Virus record (IMG/VR): IMGVR_UViG_3300023178_000140
Span: 1 to 35,658 of that record
DNA from: a virus
Direction: 5' to 3' (one strand)
DNA: 35,658 nucleotides
The notes beneath the pieces were generated by a model. The model was not told the DNA's origin, ran no database searches, and worked only from the letters and a program-made list of their open reading frames with translations. Positions 15,750-22,667 of the stretch are shown piece by piece (position 1 is the stretch's first letter; every line of letters starts with the position of its first letter). Made by a program: the position numbers and the translations under genes.

Positions 15750-17122
15750 TTATAATCCCTTTCAATGGGCTTATTCCATTTGTAATTGCGATTAACATTA
15801 GCAAAAGCACCTTTACTACCAAACGTAAGACAAAAAGCATCCGCTAAATCAGGTGATTGATGCCCTCTTTTTTTCATTTGCTCTTTTGATTCAACCTTAA
15901 TCTTACCATTAGACATAAACGAATAACGAGGGGTTACTAACTCCGCTATTAAATTTTCATCTTCAGGTATCTTTACATCACGACTTTCAAACCACTCACG
16001 GGCTAAAAACCATAACTCATCTCTAAGACGTAAATACTTTTCTTGTAAACCGGGTAATTCAGCCACATTAACTGGCGTAACCTGACAATCTACTAATTCT
16101 TGTAATCTATCCGCTACACCCGCACCAATTCCAATAGAATCTACCAGTATTTCCGTTGGGCGTTTAGAATACGGCAACGCCTCATATTCAGTAACAACAA
16201 GACCGACAGTTTGCATTAAGTCTTTACCTTGCCACGTTTTCACCTTTTCTAACAACGTATTGCCTTGTCGCTTAGCTAAGGCTGTTTTATCATTACCAAA
16301 CCTCGCCACATCTAAACCCCAAACTACGTCATCCGTGCTGGGTTCAATATCACGTTTAATACTTTCACTAATCAAATGAAGTGGGATAATTGAATCATCC
16401 GAGTTATCAGGAAATTCACCTAATACACGAATACGATACACATTACTATCTTCGCCATATTTGGTTTTCATATCCTCAATGAACCCCTGATTCACTTGCT
16501 GTGAATCGTGACACGATACAGTAAAATTCTTCCAGCGATGCGACATCGTATGAAACGTATCAAAAAAATAACCACTAGAACGAGTAGGGTTACCCGTTAA
16601 TAACACTTTAGCGTTGGGGGTACTTAATGACCCTTCAGCTACCTGAAATATTAAATCATCAATACCTGATGCCTCATCCGCTATAAATAACATATTGGGT
16701 GAGTGAAAGCCCTGAAGGGCTTCAGGCTGTTCACGGCGTGCCGTTCTTGCCACCGCAAAACTATCCTTAACACCGACTAAATTAATCTTATCCGACTTAA
16801 ATTCAAATAAATCCTTAAAGCCTTGTGGCAAATTACGATGCCACTTACCAATCTCACTCCACAAAATATCACTAAGCTGGTTTGACGTGTTTGCCGTAAT
16901 CGCAATTTTACACGGAAGGCGACAACTCAGCCACCATAAAATAATCCAACTCAGTAACGCCGTCTTACCCGTGCCGTGACCCGATTTAATAGAAATCTTG
17001 TCATAAGTTAGCAAAGACTCCAAAACATCTTTTTGCCAATCTTCAGGGGTGACGTTAAGCATTGTTTCCACATAAAGGGTGGGGTCTAGTGCGAGTTTAG
17101 TAATTACATCAGAATTTTGCAT
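15737..17122 (-). CDS. terL: Terminase large subunit, 461 aa
   Basis: ATP-driven DNA-packaging motor and nuclease. Visible motifs: Walker A SGHGTGKT (47-54), Walker B MLFIADE (144-150) and coupling motif LLTGNPT (174-180). The C-terminal RNase-H-like nuclease has WGLDVARFGND (Asp271), ILVDSIG (Asp328) and SPDLADAF (Asp425/428). Length and order of motifs are complete. AGGAT precedes ATG 17122. It docks on the portal encoded downstream, and the small subunit is encoded upstream across a 258-base non-coding gap. Phage packaging type (headful or cohesive end) cannot be read from this protein alone. Confidence 0.95.
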   Translation of the reverse strand: MQNSDVITKLALDPTLYVETMLNVTPEDWQKDVLESLLTYDKISIKSGHGTGKTALLSWIILWWLSCRLPCKIAITANTSNQLSDILWSEIGKWHRNLPQGFKDLFEFKSDKINLVGVKDSFAVARTARREQPEALQGFHSPNMLFIADEASGIDDLIFQVAEGSLSTPNAKVLLTGNPTRSSGYFFDTFHTMSHRWKNFTVSCHDSQQVNQGFIEDMKTKYGEDSNVYRIRVLGEFPDNSDDSIIPLHLISESIKRDIEPSTDDVVWGLDVARFGNDKTALAKRQGNTLLEKVKTWQGKDLMQTVGLVVTEYEALPYSKRPTEILVDSIGIGAGVADRLQELVDCQVTPVNVAELPGLQEKYLRLRDELWFLAREWFESRDVKIPEDENLIAELVTPRYSFMSNGKIKVESKEQMKKRGHQSPDLADAFCLTFGSKGAFANVNRNYKWNKPIERDYKWIV

Positions 17123-17380
17123 AGAATCCTATTGGTTGTTCTAAAAAACAAGGGGGGTGGTTAGGTGTTCGTAATATGAGGGAGATATACCTATAATAAT
17201 CTGCCCCCGCCTAAATTTTATGGGTGGGGGTTTATGAAAACGAGGTGAAAAACCCCCATAATAAAACTATGTAGTGTATAAATCTTTGTAAGTCATTGAT
17301 TTAATTAACTTGTAGTTGGTTTATATAACCAAATACTGTACAAATTCTGTGATTTTTGTACGTGTGTAGTGCTAAACACG
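17123..17380. other. Non-coding TerS-TerL gap with G/C-tract hairpins
   Basis: No plausible gene is seen on either strand in these 258 bases. Three complementary tracts are present: CCCCCGCC (17204-17211), GGTGGGGGTTT (17223-17233) and AAACCCCC (17250-17257). The middle tract can pair with either outer one, giving two mutually exclusive hairpins. A G-run (near 17150) and an inverted repeat GTACAAA...TTTGTAC (17340-17363) also occur. Candidates are a packaging recognition site or a transcript-level switch between terminase genes. Confidence 0.5.
17271..17283 (+). repeat. 13-bp repeat shared with the attP region
   Basis: GTAGTGTATAAAT here is identical to 29384-29396, beside the attP core, where related TATACACTAC-type sites cluster. 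It is the only copy I noticed far from attP. Meaning unknown; it could be a stray integrase/protein site or chance. Confidence 0.4.
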
Positions 17381-17857
17381 TTAAGAGGTTTTGCCCACCT
17401 TCTTATCTATCGCCACCACGTTATCCCTTGATTTCTCTAGGTTTTTCTCTTCAATCCTCTTCTTAATAACATCCTGAACCTTATTCAATTCATCTACATA
17501 ATTGGTTTGATTTACATCTATTTGCTGTCTATCTCCCCAACGTTTACTAGACATTTTACTTACTGTCCATTTCAGCGAATCAATAGCTACACGACAATTT
17601 TGAAAGTCTGTTCTTTTACCATTGATTAAATCAAGTGCAATATCATTAATCATTTCACCATACAAATCACCCTGATTTTCTCTGGCAATCTGATACTGCT
17701 TATAAAATTGTTCATCGTTATTTAACCACTTCATCACCGCCTGAACTGTCGGCATACCTTCCATTTTTGAAATGGATCGTAATGACTTACCTTCAACAAT
17801 GTACTGACAAATCTTATTGAGTAAGTCCTGAGTTTTCTTTACTGGTTTTTTTGGCAT
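17381..17857 (-). CDS. terS: Terminase small subunit, 158 aa
   Basis: The N-terminal DNA-binding region reads LLNKICQYIVEGKSLRSISKMEGMPTVQAVMKWLNNDEQFYKQYQIARENQ. This is the helix-turn-helix pattern of phage small terminases ('I..G.Slr.i....gMP....v..Wl..d..F...Y..Are.q'). The middle (RVAIDSLKWTVSKMSSKRWGDRQQID) is the typical 'R...d..kw..sk..p..yGdr' oligomerization end. It recognises phage DNA and activates the large subunit. It overlaps the 95-residue gene upstream by 44 bases and is the second gene of the late transcript. Confidence 0.9.
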   Translation of the reverse strand: MPKKPVKKTQDLLNKICQYIVEGKSLRSISKMEGMPTVQAVMKWLNNDEQFYKQYQIARENQGDLYGEMINDIALDLINGKRTDFQNCRVAIDSLKWTVSKMSSKRWGDRQQIDVNQTNYVDELNKVQDVIKKRIEEKNLEKSRDNVVAIDKKVGKTS

Positions 17858-18101
17858 ATAATTTCTTCTTCGGATTTATATATTCATTAAATGATTTTGT
17901 GTATTTATATATTTGTTCATCAAGTACAAAATCTTCTGTCGGTTCGCATTTAACCGCTACCACTTTTATCGGTGTATCTTTGTATCGTTCTTTTATTTCT
18001 TCAAATGCACGTTCACAATTACTTCGTAAAGGTAAATCATACTTAACATAAAGCTGTCCTTTAAACTCTAACCATAGAGTAATAATAAATAATTCTAACA
18101 T
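17814..18101 (-). CDS. Hypothetical protein, first gene of the late transcript, 95 aa
   Basis: The N-terminus (MLELFIITLWLEFKGQLYVKYDLPL) is hydrophobic and could be a short signal-anchor. The rest is polar with two cysteines (SNCERAFEEI, AVKCEPTEDF). The segment FEEIKERYKDTPIKVVAVKCEP looks like a conserved domain I have seen in small marine-phage proteins, without known function. It overlaps terS by 44 bases. The nearest promoter is about 90 bases upstream. Confidence 0.68.
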   Translation of the reverse strand: MLELFIITLWLEFKGQLYVKYDLPLRSNCERAFEEIKERYKDTPIKVVAVKCEPTEDFVLDEQIYKYTKSFNEYINPKKKLYAKKTSKENSGLTQ

Positions 18102-18117
18102 TTTTTTTATAACAAAT

Positions 18118-18149
18118 GCCGAGCCTTAGGTGACTCGGTCTTTTTTTTT
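18118..18149 (+). terminator. Rightward terminator-like hairpin in the late leader
   Basis: CCGAG (18119-18123) pairs with CTCGG (18134-18138), with a further G-T pair, and is followed by nine Ts. The U-tract is only on the plus strand, so it would stop rightward transcription. It lies between the leftward late promoter and its first gene, where no rightward gene is visible. Confidence 0.6.
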
Positions 18150-18189
18150 AAAGGGAAGGAAACAAACTTTCTTTTGAAAGTTTTCTTAA

Positions 18190-18217
18190 ATAGTACCATT
18201 TCAGGTAACCTTGTCAA
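18190..18217 (-). promoter_or_regulatory. Strong leftward late promoter
   Basis: On the minus strand TTGACA (18217-18212) is followed after 16 bases by TACTAT (18195-18190), a near-consensus sigma-70 promoter. Transcription would start near 18183 and enter the terminase/head genes. A TACC-N6-GGTA element (18194-18207) lies inside the promoter and a second operator-like site (18224-18240) just upstream, so repressor binding should block it. Confidence 0.7.
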
Positions 18218-18240
18218 TAGCCCATACCTTTTTATGGTAT
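18194..18240. promoter_or_regulatory. Two operator-like sites at the late promoter
   Basis: TACCATTTCAGGTA (18194-18207) and ATACCTTTTTATGGTAT (18224-18240) are dyads of the same family as the perfect palindrome at 29257-29276. One overlaps the promoter -10 and spacer; the other is just upstream of -35. Confidence 0.6.
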
Positions 18241-18268
18241 ATATTAATTATATTTTATTATTTTTTAG

Positions 18269-18297
18269 TTGTTTTATATACCATTTAAGAATATATT
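18269..18297 (+). promoter_or_regulatory. Rightward promoter with operator half-site
   Basis: TTGTTT (18269-18274) and TATATT (18292-18297) are 17 bases apart. The expected start of transcription falls on or next to ATG 18304, so the message may be leaderless. TATACCATTTAAG (18278-18290), an operator half-site, fills the spacer and is identical to the half-site on the opposite strand near 24513-24525. Confidence 0.5.
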
Positions 18298-18303
18298 TAA
18301 GTT

Positions 18304-18471
18304 ATGGAAAATAAACTATTTTATATATTTACTCGCTGTCTTGGTGTGTGTTTATCACCAATAATGCTTTATTATTCTATTCATCACCTTGTGTATGGTA
18401 ATTATGCTAACTCTGCACTAGGTATATCAATAGCTATATTTGCTTTTTGGTTAATGCTGTATGAAGAATAA
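18304..18471 (+). CDS. Small membrane protein, 55 aa
   Basis: Begins MENKLFYIFTRCLGVCLSPI and contains two hydrophobic stretches (about residues 9-27 and 36-52, ALGISIAIFAFWLMLY) joined by a short polar loop. It overlaps the DUF3310 gene by 11 bases in another frame, so the two are probably co-translated. There is no ribosome-binding site before ATG 18304; a leaderless start is possible. Function is not recognised. Confidence 0.6.
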   Translation: MENKLFYIFTRCLGVCLSPIMLYYSIHHLVYGNYANSALGISIAIFAFWLMLYEE

Positions 18472-18829
18472 GACTCCAGTAAATCCTAATTATTATAAAG
18501 GCATTACTCCTGACGGAACGGAAATAGAAATTCTTGATGTAGTTGATGCCTTTAATCTTAATCACAATCGTGCGTGTATGTTAAAATATATTGCTCGTGC
18601 TGATAGCAAAGACAATGTTGTTTTAGATTTATTTAAATGTATGAAATATAATATTCGTGAATTAAAAAAATATGGTATTGACGTTTCACATTTAGATGAA
18701 GCCTTGAGCAAATATGACAAACCATTTACAGTTCCAGCACGTGATCCTAGTTTAGATTTAAATGCTCAAATGGAAGTTAACGATAAGATTGACGAATATA
18801 AAGATAAAGAAAATAATCCTGACGATTAA
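18461..18829 (+). CDS. DUF3310 family protein, 122 aa
   Basis: NPNYYKGITPDGTEIEILDVVDAFNLNHNRACMLKYIARADSKDNVVLDLFKCMKYNIREL matches the DUF3310 pattern ('P.hY....iE.iDvi..f.L....g...KY..Ra..K....eDL.K...Yi.re'). The family occurs widely in phages, and its function is unproven; some members are annotated as SaV-like or nucleotide-kinase-like. The last four bases overlap the DUF6456-like gene tail to tail. It is one of the few rightward genes outside the recombination operon. Confidence 0.85.
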   Translation: MKNKTPVNPNYYKGITPDGTEIEILDVVDAFNLNHNRACMLKYIARADSKDNVVLDLFKCMKYNIRELKKYGIDVSHLDEALSKYDKPFTVPARDPSLDLNAQMEVNDKIDEYKDKENNPDD

Positions 18830-19347
18830 CCAATTCCCCAAAAGTCAGCTAACGTATCTAAAGCGACAATTAATACCGACATACCCGTCTTCGGTCTAAC
18901 TCCATACGATTTTTCCCATTCTTTTAATGGTTCATTATATAGCAACACTTTATCCAATATGCTAACCAATCGTTTTCCTACGGCTGATCGTGCCTCTTGT
19001 AAGGCAACATAACAATCACCCTGATTGTCCCCTATCGCCATTGATGTATTAGAACTAACAACGGGTTTTAATGCACTAGTTGTTCGTGGTTCTAGTCCTG
19101 ATAATCGCCATAATTTATAATATTTCATACCCGCATCATACTGTGGTTCAGTTATTTGTTTTTTTAATAAGTATGTATCCATTAATGTTTGAGTGAGTAT
19201 TCTTGCTCGTTGTACTTTTGTTTCTAACGTTTCATATTCGTATACGTTTTTCTTCATTTGTTCAGGTGTTGGTGTGTCCTGATAAATAGGAATATGATTA
19301 TGAAAACGTAAATCTTCGGCTTTATACTGCTTTTTCTTTTTTGGCAA
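18826..19347 (-). CDS. DUF6456-like protein, 173 aa
   Basis: Contains VQRARILTQTLMDTYLLKKQITEPQYDAGMKYYKLWRLSGLEPR, later YVALQEARSAVGKRLVSILDKVLLYNEPLKEWEKSYG and SVLIVALDTLADFWG. This follows the DUF6456 layout ('Q..AG..y..l.e..g..pr ... a...r..vg......l..V.......l...e...g.......L..aL..La..yg'), known mainly from alphaproteobacterial phages and prophages and thought to be regulatory. The start is TTG 19347 with GGAG seven bases upstream, overlapping the radical SAM gene; no ATG occurs until residue 31. It is the last gene of the early leftward operon and faces the late genes, the place occupied by Q-type late regulators in lambdoid phages. That role is inference only. Confidence 0.75.
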   Translation of the reverse strand: MPKKKKQYKAEDLRFHNHIPIYQDTPTPEQMKKNVYEYETLETKVQRARILTQTLMDTYLLKKQITEPQYDAGMKYYKLWRLSGLEPRTTSALKPVVSSNTSMAIGDNQGDCYVALQEARSAVGKRLVSILDKVLLYNEPLKEWEKSYGVRPKTGMSVLIVALDTLADFWGIG

Positions 19348-20335
19348 AATCTAACTCCATAATTTTATTATATTCATTGATGTTTCTATTATGATAGTGA
19401 CGTAAATATTCATCATAATTTTTATGTCTATAATCACCTCTAATTACATATCGTTGAAACAGCTTTAAATCTCTTTTATTTTGTAATGGATCGTAAACCA
19501 TAGGATAAGGTAAGATACCGACATCAACCATTTTATTAAAACGATACCAAATTCTTTCCCACGTTTCTCTTTTATCATATCCAATAAGCATATATGCCAT
19601 TATATGATTTGTTTTAATTCCGTACTTTGTTAATGTTTCAACACCTTTAAAAAAACGTTTTTCATCACCAATATTATCCCAAGCTGTATAGATTCTTTTA
19701 TTTTTAAATGAGTCATCACGATAATCTATTTCACTTAAATTTTTAGCAACTACATCATCAATTAACCTAATATTAATTCCTTGATTAAAACACACTTTAA
19801 AATTTCCCTCTTTTATTTCATTTATTTTGTATTCCCAATCTTGTTGCGGTTGTCCAAAAAAGTCATTATCAAGTAAGTGTATTTTTTTAGGATAAGGTTT
19901 ACCCCTCCATATTTCATTAATAGTTTGATCTGATTTATTCTTACCCTCTTTTATTGGAACAACACAGAATTTACATTTTAAGCGACAACCTCTTTGAGTA
20001 AAACCAATACTAAATTTATATTCAGGGTAAAGACTATAATCTAATTTATTCCAACTTAAATCAATATAATCACCAATACATTTTGTCCAATCATCTGTAC
20101 CCGTTCCACCAATTATTGCTTCAGGATAATTACTTTTAAGTTTTTCAATTCTGTTTTTACTAAATAAAAATATTGATGATCCATACACTTCATCATAATC
20201 ATCCTCAAACATTAAATGATTAACAGAACGTGTAAATGTAACTTTATGACCCAATGATTTAAAATAAGATGACATTTTCATTAATGCAAGATTAGGCAAC
20301 TTACCATCAATTTGAACTAACTTTATTTTCTTCAT
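19322..20335 (-). CDS. Radical SAM protein, 337 aa
   Basis: The 4Fe-4S cluster motif RGCRLKCKFC (Cys117-x3-Cys121-x2-Cys124) is intact. GTGT at 77-80 (IIGGTGTDDW) precedes it in a possibly B12-binding-like N-terminal domain (LPNLALMKMSSYFKSLGHKV, ending in an IIGG turn). Later segments (KIHLLDNDFFG, KVCFNQGINIRLIDD, GIKTNHIMAYMLIGYDKRET) fit strands of a radical SAM barrel. These enzymes reductively cleave S-adenosylmethionine and start radical chemistry, often methylation or methylthiolation. The substrate cannot be read here. It overlaps the O-like replication gene by 29 bases and is an unusual cargo for a small phage. Confidence 0.88.
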   Translation of the reverse strand: MKKIKLVQIDGKLPNLALMKMSSYFKSLGHKVTFTRSVNHLMFEDDYDEVYGSSIFLFSKNRIEKLKSNYPEAIIGGTGTDDWTKCIGDYIDLSWNKLDYSLYPEYKFSIGFTQRGCRLKCKFCVVPIKEGKNKSDQTINEIWRGKPYPKKIHLLDNDFFGQPQQDWEYKINEIKEGNFKVCFNQGINIRLIDDVVAKNLSEIDYRDDSFKNKRIYTAWDNIGDEKRFFKGVETLTKYGIKTNHIMAYMLIGYDKRETWERIWYRFNKMVDVGILPYPMVYDPLQNKRDLKLFQRYVIRGDYRHKNYDEYLRHYHNRNINEYNKIMELDFAKKEKAV

Positions 20336-21122
20336 TAAGCATACCTTTTTGTATTAGTTTTTGTTCTATGTCATTAGGTAGCTGATAACCCAGCTTTGTA
20401 TGTTTATGCAACCAGCTTTCTAATATCTTTTCTTCAGTAGGTTCTTCATCCTTCTCCGCTATATATTCATCCTCCCAGCCTTTTTGATGCAACCACGTAT
20501 ATGGATTTTTGTAATACTGCAATTCAGTTTTACACTCTTCCTTTTCTTGATTGTATTGGTTCATCTTTTTAATTAGAATGGCTGGGTCTACTGTTTTAAT
20601 TATTTCCTTATATTTTTTAAACGTTCTATCTTTACCTTGTTTACGTTTACATAACTTCCAAAACTCTTCAAAAGCATCAGTATATGTTTCTTTTGTATTA
20701 TGTTTACTTTGTTTATTGTTTACTTTATATGTGTACCCAATATCCACTAGTGGATTATCCACTTGTGGAATATCCACTTGCGGTAAATCATCAACTGGAC
20801 GGATTTCAAGGGTTTGCGGAGTATCATATATGAAATAATCAAAACTTTTGAACGTTCCGTCCTTAATTCTACTTTGTGTACGAATGATATACCGATACTT
20901 CATTAACTCTTTGATTAGCTTACGAATTTTGTTTTCACCTACGTTATTTTTCTTACTTAGGTCTTTTATGTTTAATTTCCAATCTGATGGTAATGATAAC
21001 AAGTATACTAATAGTCCTCTTGCCTCTAGAGTAATGGCGGAGTTTTGTATTAAGGCATTAGGTGTAATGGCGTATTTATCTTTTAATTTAGATTTATTTA
21101 TGTAAACGGGTTCTTTACTCAT
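20307..21122 (-). CDS. O-like replication initiator, 271 aa
   Basis: The N-terminal 100 residues carry a winged-helix pattern: NALIQNSAITLEARGLLVYLLSLPSDWKLNIKDLSKKNNVGENKIRKLIKELMKYRYIIR. This is typical of lambda-O/DnaD-like phage replication proteins. A linker (about 120-140) contains tandem pentapeptides PQVDI PQVDN PLVDI, encoded by 15-bp DNA repeats that look like an origin. The C-terminal part (FEEFWKLCKRKQGKDRTFKKYKEI ... NPYTWLHQKGWEDEY) resembles the C-terminal domain of many such initiators that bind the helicase or loader. ATG 21122 overlaps the end of the membrane gene upstream. No phage helicase, primase or polymerase is visible in the window, so host enzymes are probably recruited. 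Confidence 0.85.
   Translation of the reverse strand: MSKEPVYINKSKLKDKYAITPNALIQNSAITLEARGLLVYLLSLPSDWKLNIKDLSKKNNVGENKIRKLIKELMKYRYIIRTQSRIKDGTFKSFDYFIYDTPQTLEIRPVDDLPQVDIPQVDNPLVDIGYTYKVNNKQSKHNTKETYTDAFEEFWKLCKRKQGKDRTFKKYKEIIKTVDPAILIKKMNQYNQEKEECKTELQYYKNPYTWLHQKGWEDEYIAEKDEEPTEEKILESWLHKHTKLGYQLPNDIEQKLIQKGMLNEENKVSSN
20701..20727. repeat. AT-rich direct repeats beside the iterons
   Basis: TGTTTACTTT occurs at 20701-20710 and 20718-20727 in a region with almost no G or C. It lies just left of the iterons and could be the DNA-unwinding element. Confidence 0.55.
20741..20785. repeat. Three 15-bp iterons, probable replication origin
   Basis: Three exact-period units follow each other: TATCCACTAGTGGAT, TATCCACTTGTGGAA and TATCCACTTGCGGTA; a fourth, degenerate unit follows (20786-20800). 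Each has internal dyad symmetry (TCCACTAGTGGA in the first is a perfect palindrome). They lie inside the replication initiator gene, as in phage lambda, whose O protein binds iterons inside its own gene. An AT-rich stretch lies on the left. Confidence 0.72.
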
Positions 21123-21354
21123 TATTAGCCCTCATCTTAAAAATATTGCGAATATGAGTTAGGATCATAAAAAAACACAACACATATAAAGTCGTATGTT
21201 CATTCAAATATGTGAATAATACCCACCAAAACTGTGAAAATAAGCCGAAATAACCTGAATATTTCCACCCATTTCCATACAAATAAATAGAAGTGATGGC
21301 GGTAGCTACGGCAATTATTTCTACAAATAAACTAAACACCACACATACCCTCAT
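21115..21354 (-). CDS. Small membrane protein
   Basis: From ATG 21354 the protein is 79 residues (87 if ATG 21378 is used). It has two or three membrane segments: MRVCVVFSLFVEIIAVATAITSIYLY, GLFSQFWWVLFTYL and TTLYVLCFFMILTHI. It overlaps both neighbours by a few bases in the early operon, between the PP-loop and the replication genes. Start is uncertain as no clear ribosome-binding site is seen. Function is not recognised. Confidence 0.6.
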   Translation of the reverse strand: MRVCVVFSLFVEIIAVATAITSIYLYGNGWKYSGYFGLFSQFWWVLFTYLNEHTTLYVLCFFMILTHIRNIFKMRANNE

Positions 21355-22165
21355 CACAAATGGAATCAAACCCATCAAACATATCTAACTGACCATCATC
21401 TTCCAATGCTTTGTCTAAGGGTTCACAACTTCTATGTAAATAAAGGTCATCTTTAAATTTGTTTTTAATTTTATATTTTTCTTGGTCACGAATTTGTTTA
21501 TCCATTTGAACTGCCTTTTCAAATAACTTAGGATCATTTTCTTTTATTTCTTTCCAACCTGATTGGCTGTGAAAAGGACAAAAATAACACGCTGATTTTG
21601 TAGGCATAGGATAACCATTATCTTTCATCCAAGCTATACAATCTTGCCTTGACATACCAAAATCATTTATAAGTGGATATTGATTATCTATATATCGTAA
21701 TCTATTCATTCTCATTCTTCTTAATTCATCTGTTGATATACCTAATAACATTTCAACTTTTACTTCTTTTAAATCTACTCGTTCACCTTTTTTATACCCT
21801 AGTAACTCTCTTACTTTTTTTGTAACTGGTTTAATTTTATAATCAGCAGTACATTGTCGCATCAACATACCTTTTTGTTCTGTTTCTTTGTTTTTTGTGT
21901 AAAAAGGAATTGTAAATGCTTGATACTTACCTTGACTTGCATCTAATACATCTTGTTCTAAATTTCTCCACGTAACAATATGCACGGGATAACTTACTGT
22001 TTTTTTTATAAATTCTAACCATTCATAAACTTTAGGCGGTTCTGCTTGAGTATCAGCAAAGATAGCACAATCAACCATAGGTATTTCACCTTTATGAATC
22101 ATTAAAGCTAAGGTACTTGATTGCACTCCAGCACCGAGTGATAATACTCTTAATGTTTTAAGCAT
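21332..22165 (-). CDS. PP-loop / PAPS-reductase-like protein, 277 aa
   Basis: SLGAGVQSSTLALM (9-22) is the pyrophosphate-binding PP-loop (SxGxxSS) of the adenine-nucleotide alpha-hydrolase superfamily, followed by VDCAIFADTQAEPPKVYEWL (31-50). Cys105 (RQCTADYKI) and a Cys193-x2-Cys196 pair with His199 (ACYFCPFH) probably form a metal site. Relatives are called phosphoadenosine phosphosulfate reductases, but many act in sulfur or base modification of nucleic acids (DndC, TtcA and QueC types). In this early phage operon, beside methyltransferase, nuclease and radical SAM genes, nucleic-acid modification is more likely than sulfate assimilation. The substrate is unknown. It overlaps the nuclease-like gene by eight bases. 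Confidence 0.85.
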   Translation of the reverse strand: MLKTLRVLSLGAGVQSSTLALMIHKGEIPMVDCAIFADTQAEPPKVYEWLEFIKKTVSYPVHIVTWRNLEQDVLDASQGKYQAFTIPFYTKNKETEQKGMLMRQCTADYKIKPVTKKVRELLGYKKGERVDLKEVKVEMLLGISTDELRRMRMNRLRYIDNQYPLINDFGMSRQDCIAWMKDNGYPMPTKSACYFCPFHSQSGWKEIKENDPKLFEKAVQMDKQIRDQEKYKIKNKFKDDLYLHRSCEPLDKALEDDGQLDMFDGFDSICDEGMCGV

Positions 22166-22667
22166 AACGTTTTTCCATCATATATTTCCAAAAGTCTTGC
22201 GGTTTAGCCATTTTGTCCTGAGTTAATGTGTATACTTCACCATTTCCTAAATCTTTTTTTACGGCATTGTTGAAAAAATAATCTTTACTCGTTGCCCCCA
22301 CTATCGTCATTTTCATTGGACAGCTTTGGTCTTGTACGACCAGGATGGCAAAGTCAGCTATAAATTTTTCTTTTGATCTAAATAATAATTGTCCATCAGA
22401 ATGAAACGTACTTTTAACTTGTATTGATTTTGAACAAAACCATAAGTCATAACCTGAATCCCAGCCTCCACTTATTGGCGGATTTAAGTTATACAATGTG
22501 GCAACGGCATATTCACCTTTAGCCCCTAATTTTTCTATATCTAATTCAGTTCGTGTTTTATCTTGTTTTTGATTTTTTAAATTACTTGCCCGACTCATTT
22601 GATAACGAAAATGAGCAAGTGAAATGGCATTATCATAAACTTCGGGTGTTAATTTAATCGTAATCAT
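22158..22667 (-). CDS. PD-(D/E)XK-fold nuclease-like protein, 169 aa
   Basis: The core GAKGEYAVATLYNL ... GGWDSGYDLWFCSKSIQVKSTFHSDGQLLF has the PD-(D/E)XK layout: Glu in the first helix, Asp of the GYDL strand and Q-V-K (Gln in place of the usual Glu). The fold fits restriction-like or repair nucleases. QxK variants are known in active enzymes, but activity is not certain. It follows the methyltransferase gene (one small gene between), which raises the possibility of a modification-linked nuclease. N-terminal 40 residues are helical (ITIKLTPEVYDNAISLAHFRYQMS). Confidence 0.72.
   Translation of the reverse strand: MITIKLTPEVYDNAISLAHFRYQMSRASNLKNQKQDKTRTELDIEKLGAKGEYAVATLYNLNPPISGGWDSGYDLWFCSKSIQVKSTFHSDGQLLFRSKEKFIADFAILVVQDQSCPMKMTIVGATSKDYFFNNAVKKDLGNGEVYTLTQDKMAKPQDFWKYMMEKRYA

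Noticed and set aside
20741-20785. CRISPR-like repeats
   Set aside because: The 15-bp units are directly adjacent with no spacers; they are iterons. No CRISPR array was seen elsewhere.
21332-22165. True sulfate-assimilation PAPS reductase
   Set aside because: Phage context, lack of other sulfur genes and the Cys-x2-Cys metal site argue for a nucleic-acid-related PP-loop enzyme.
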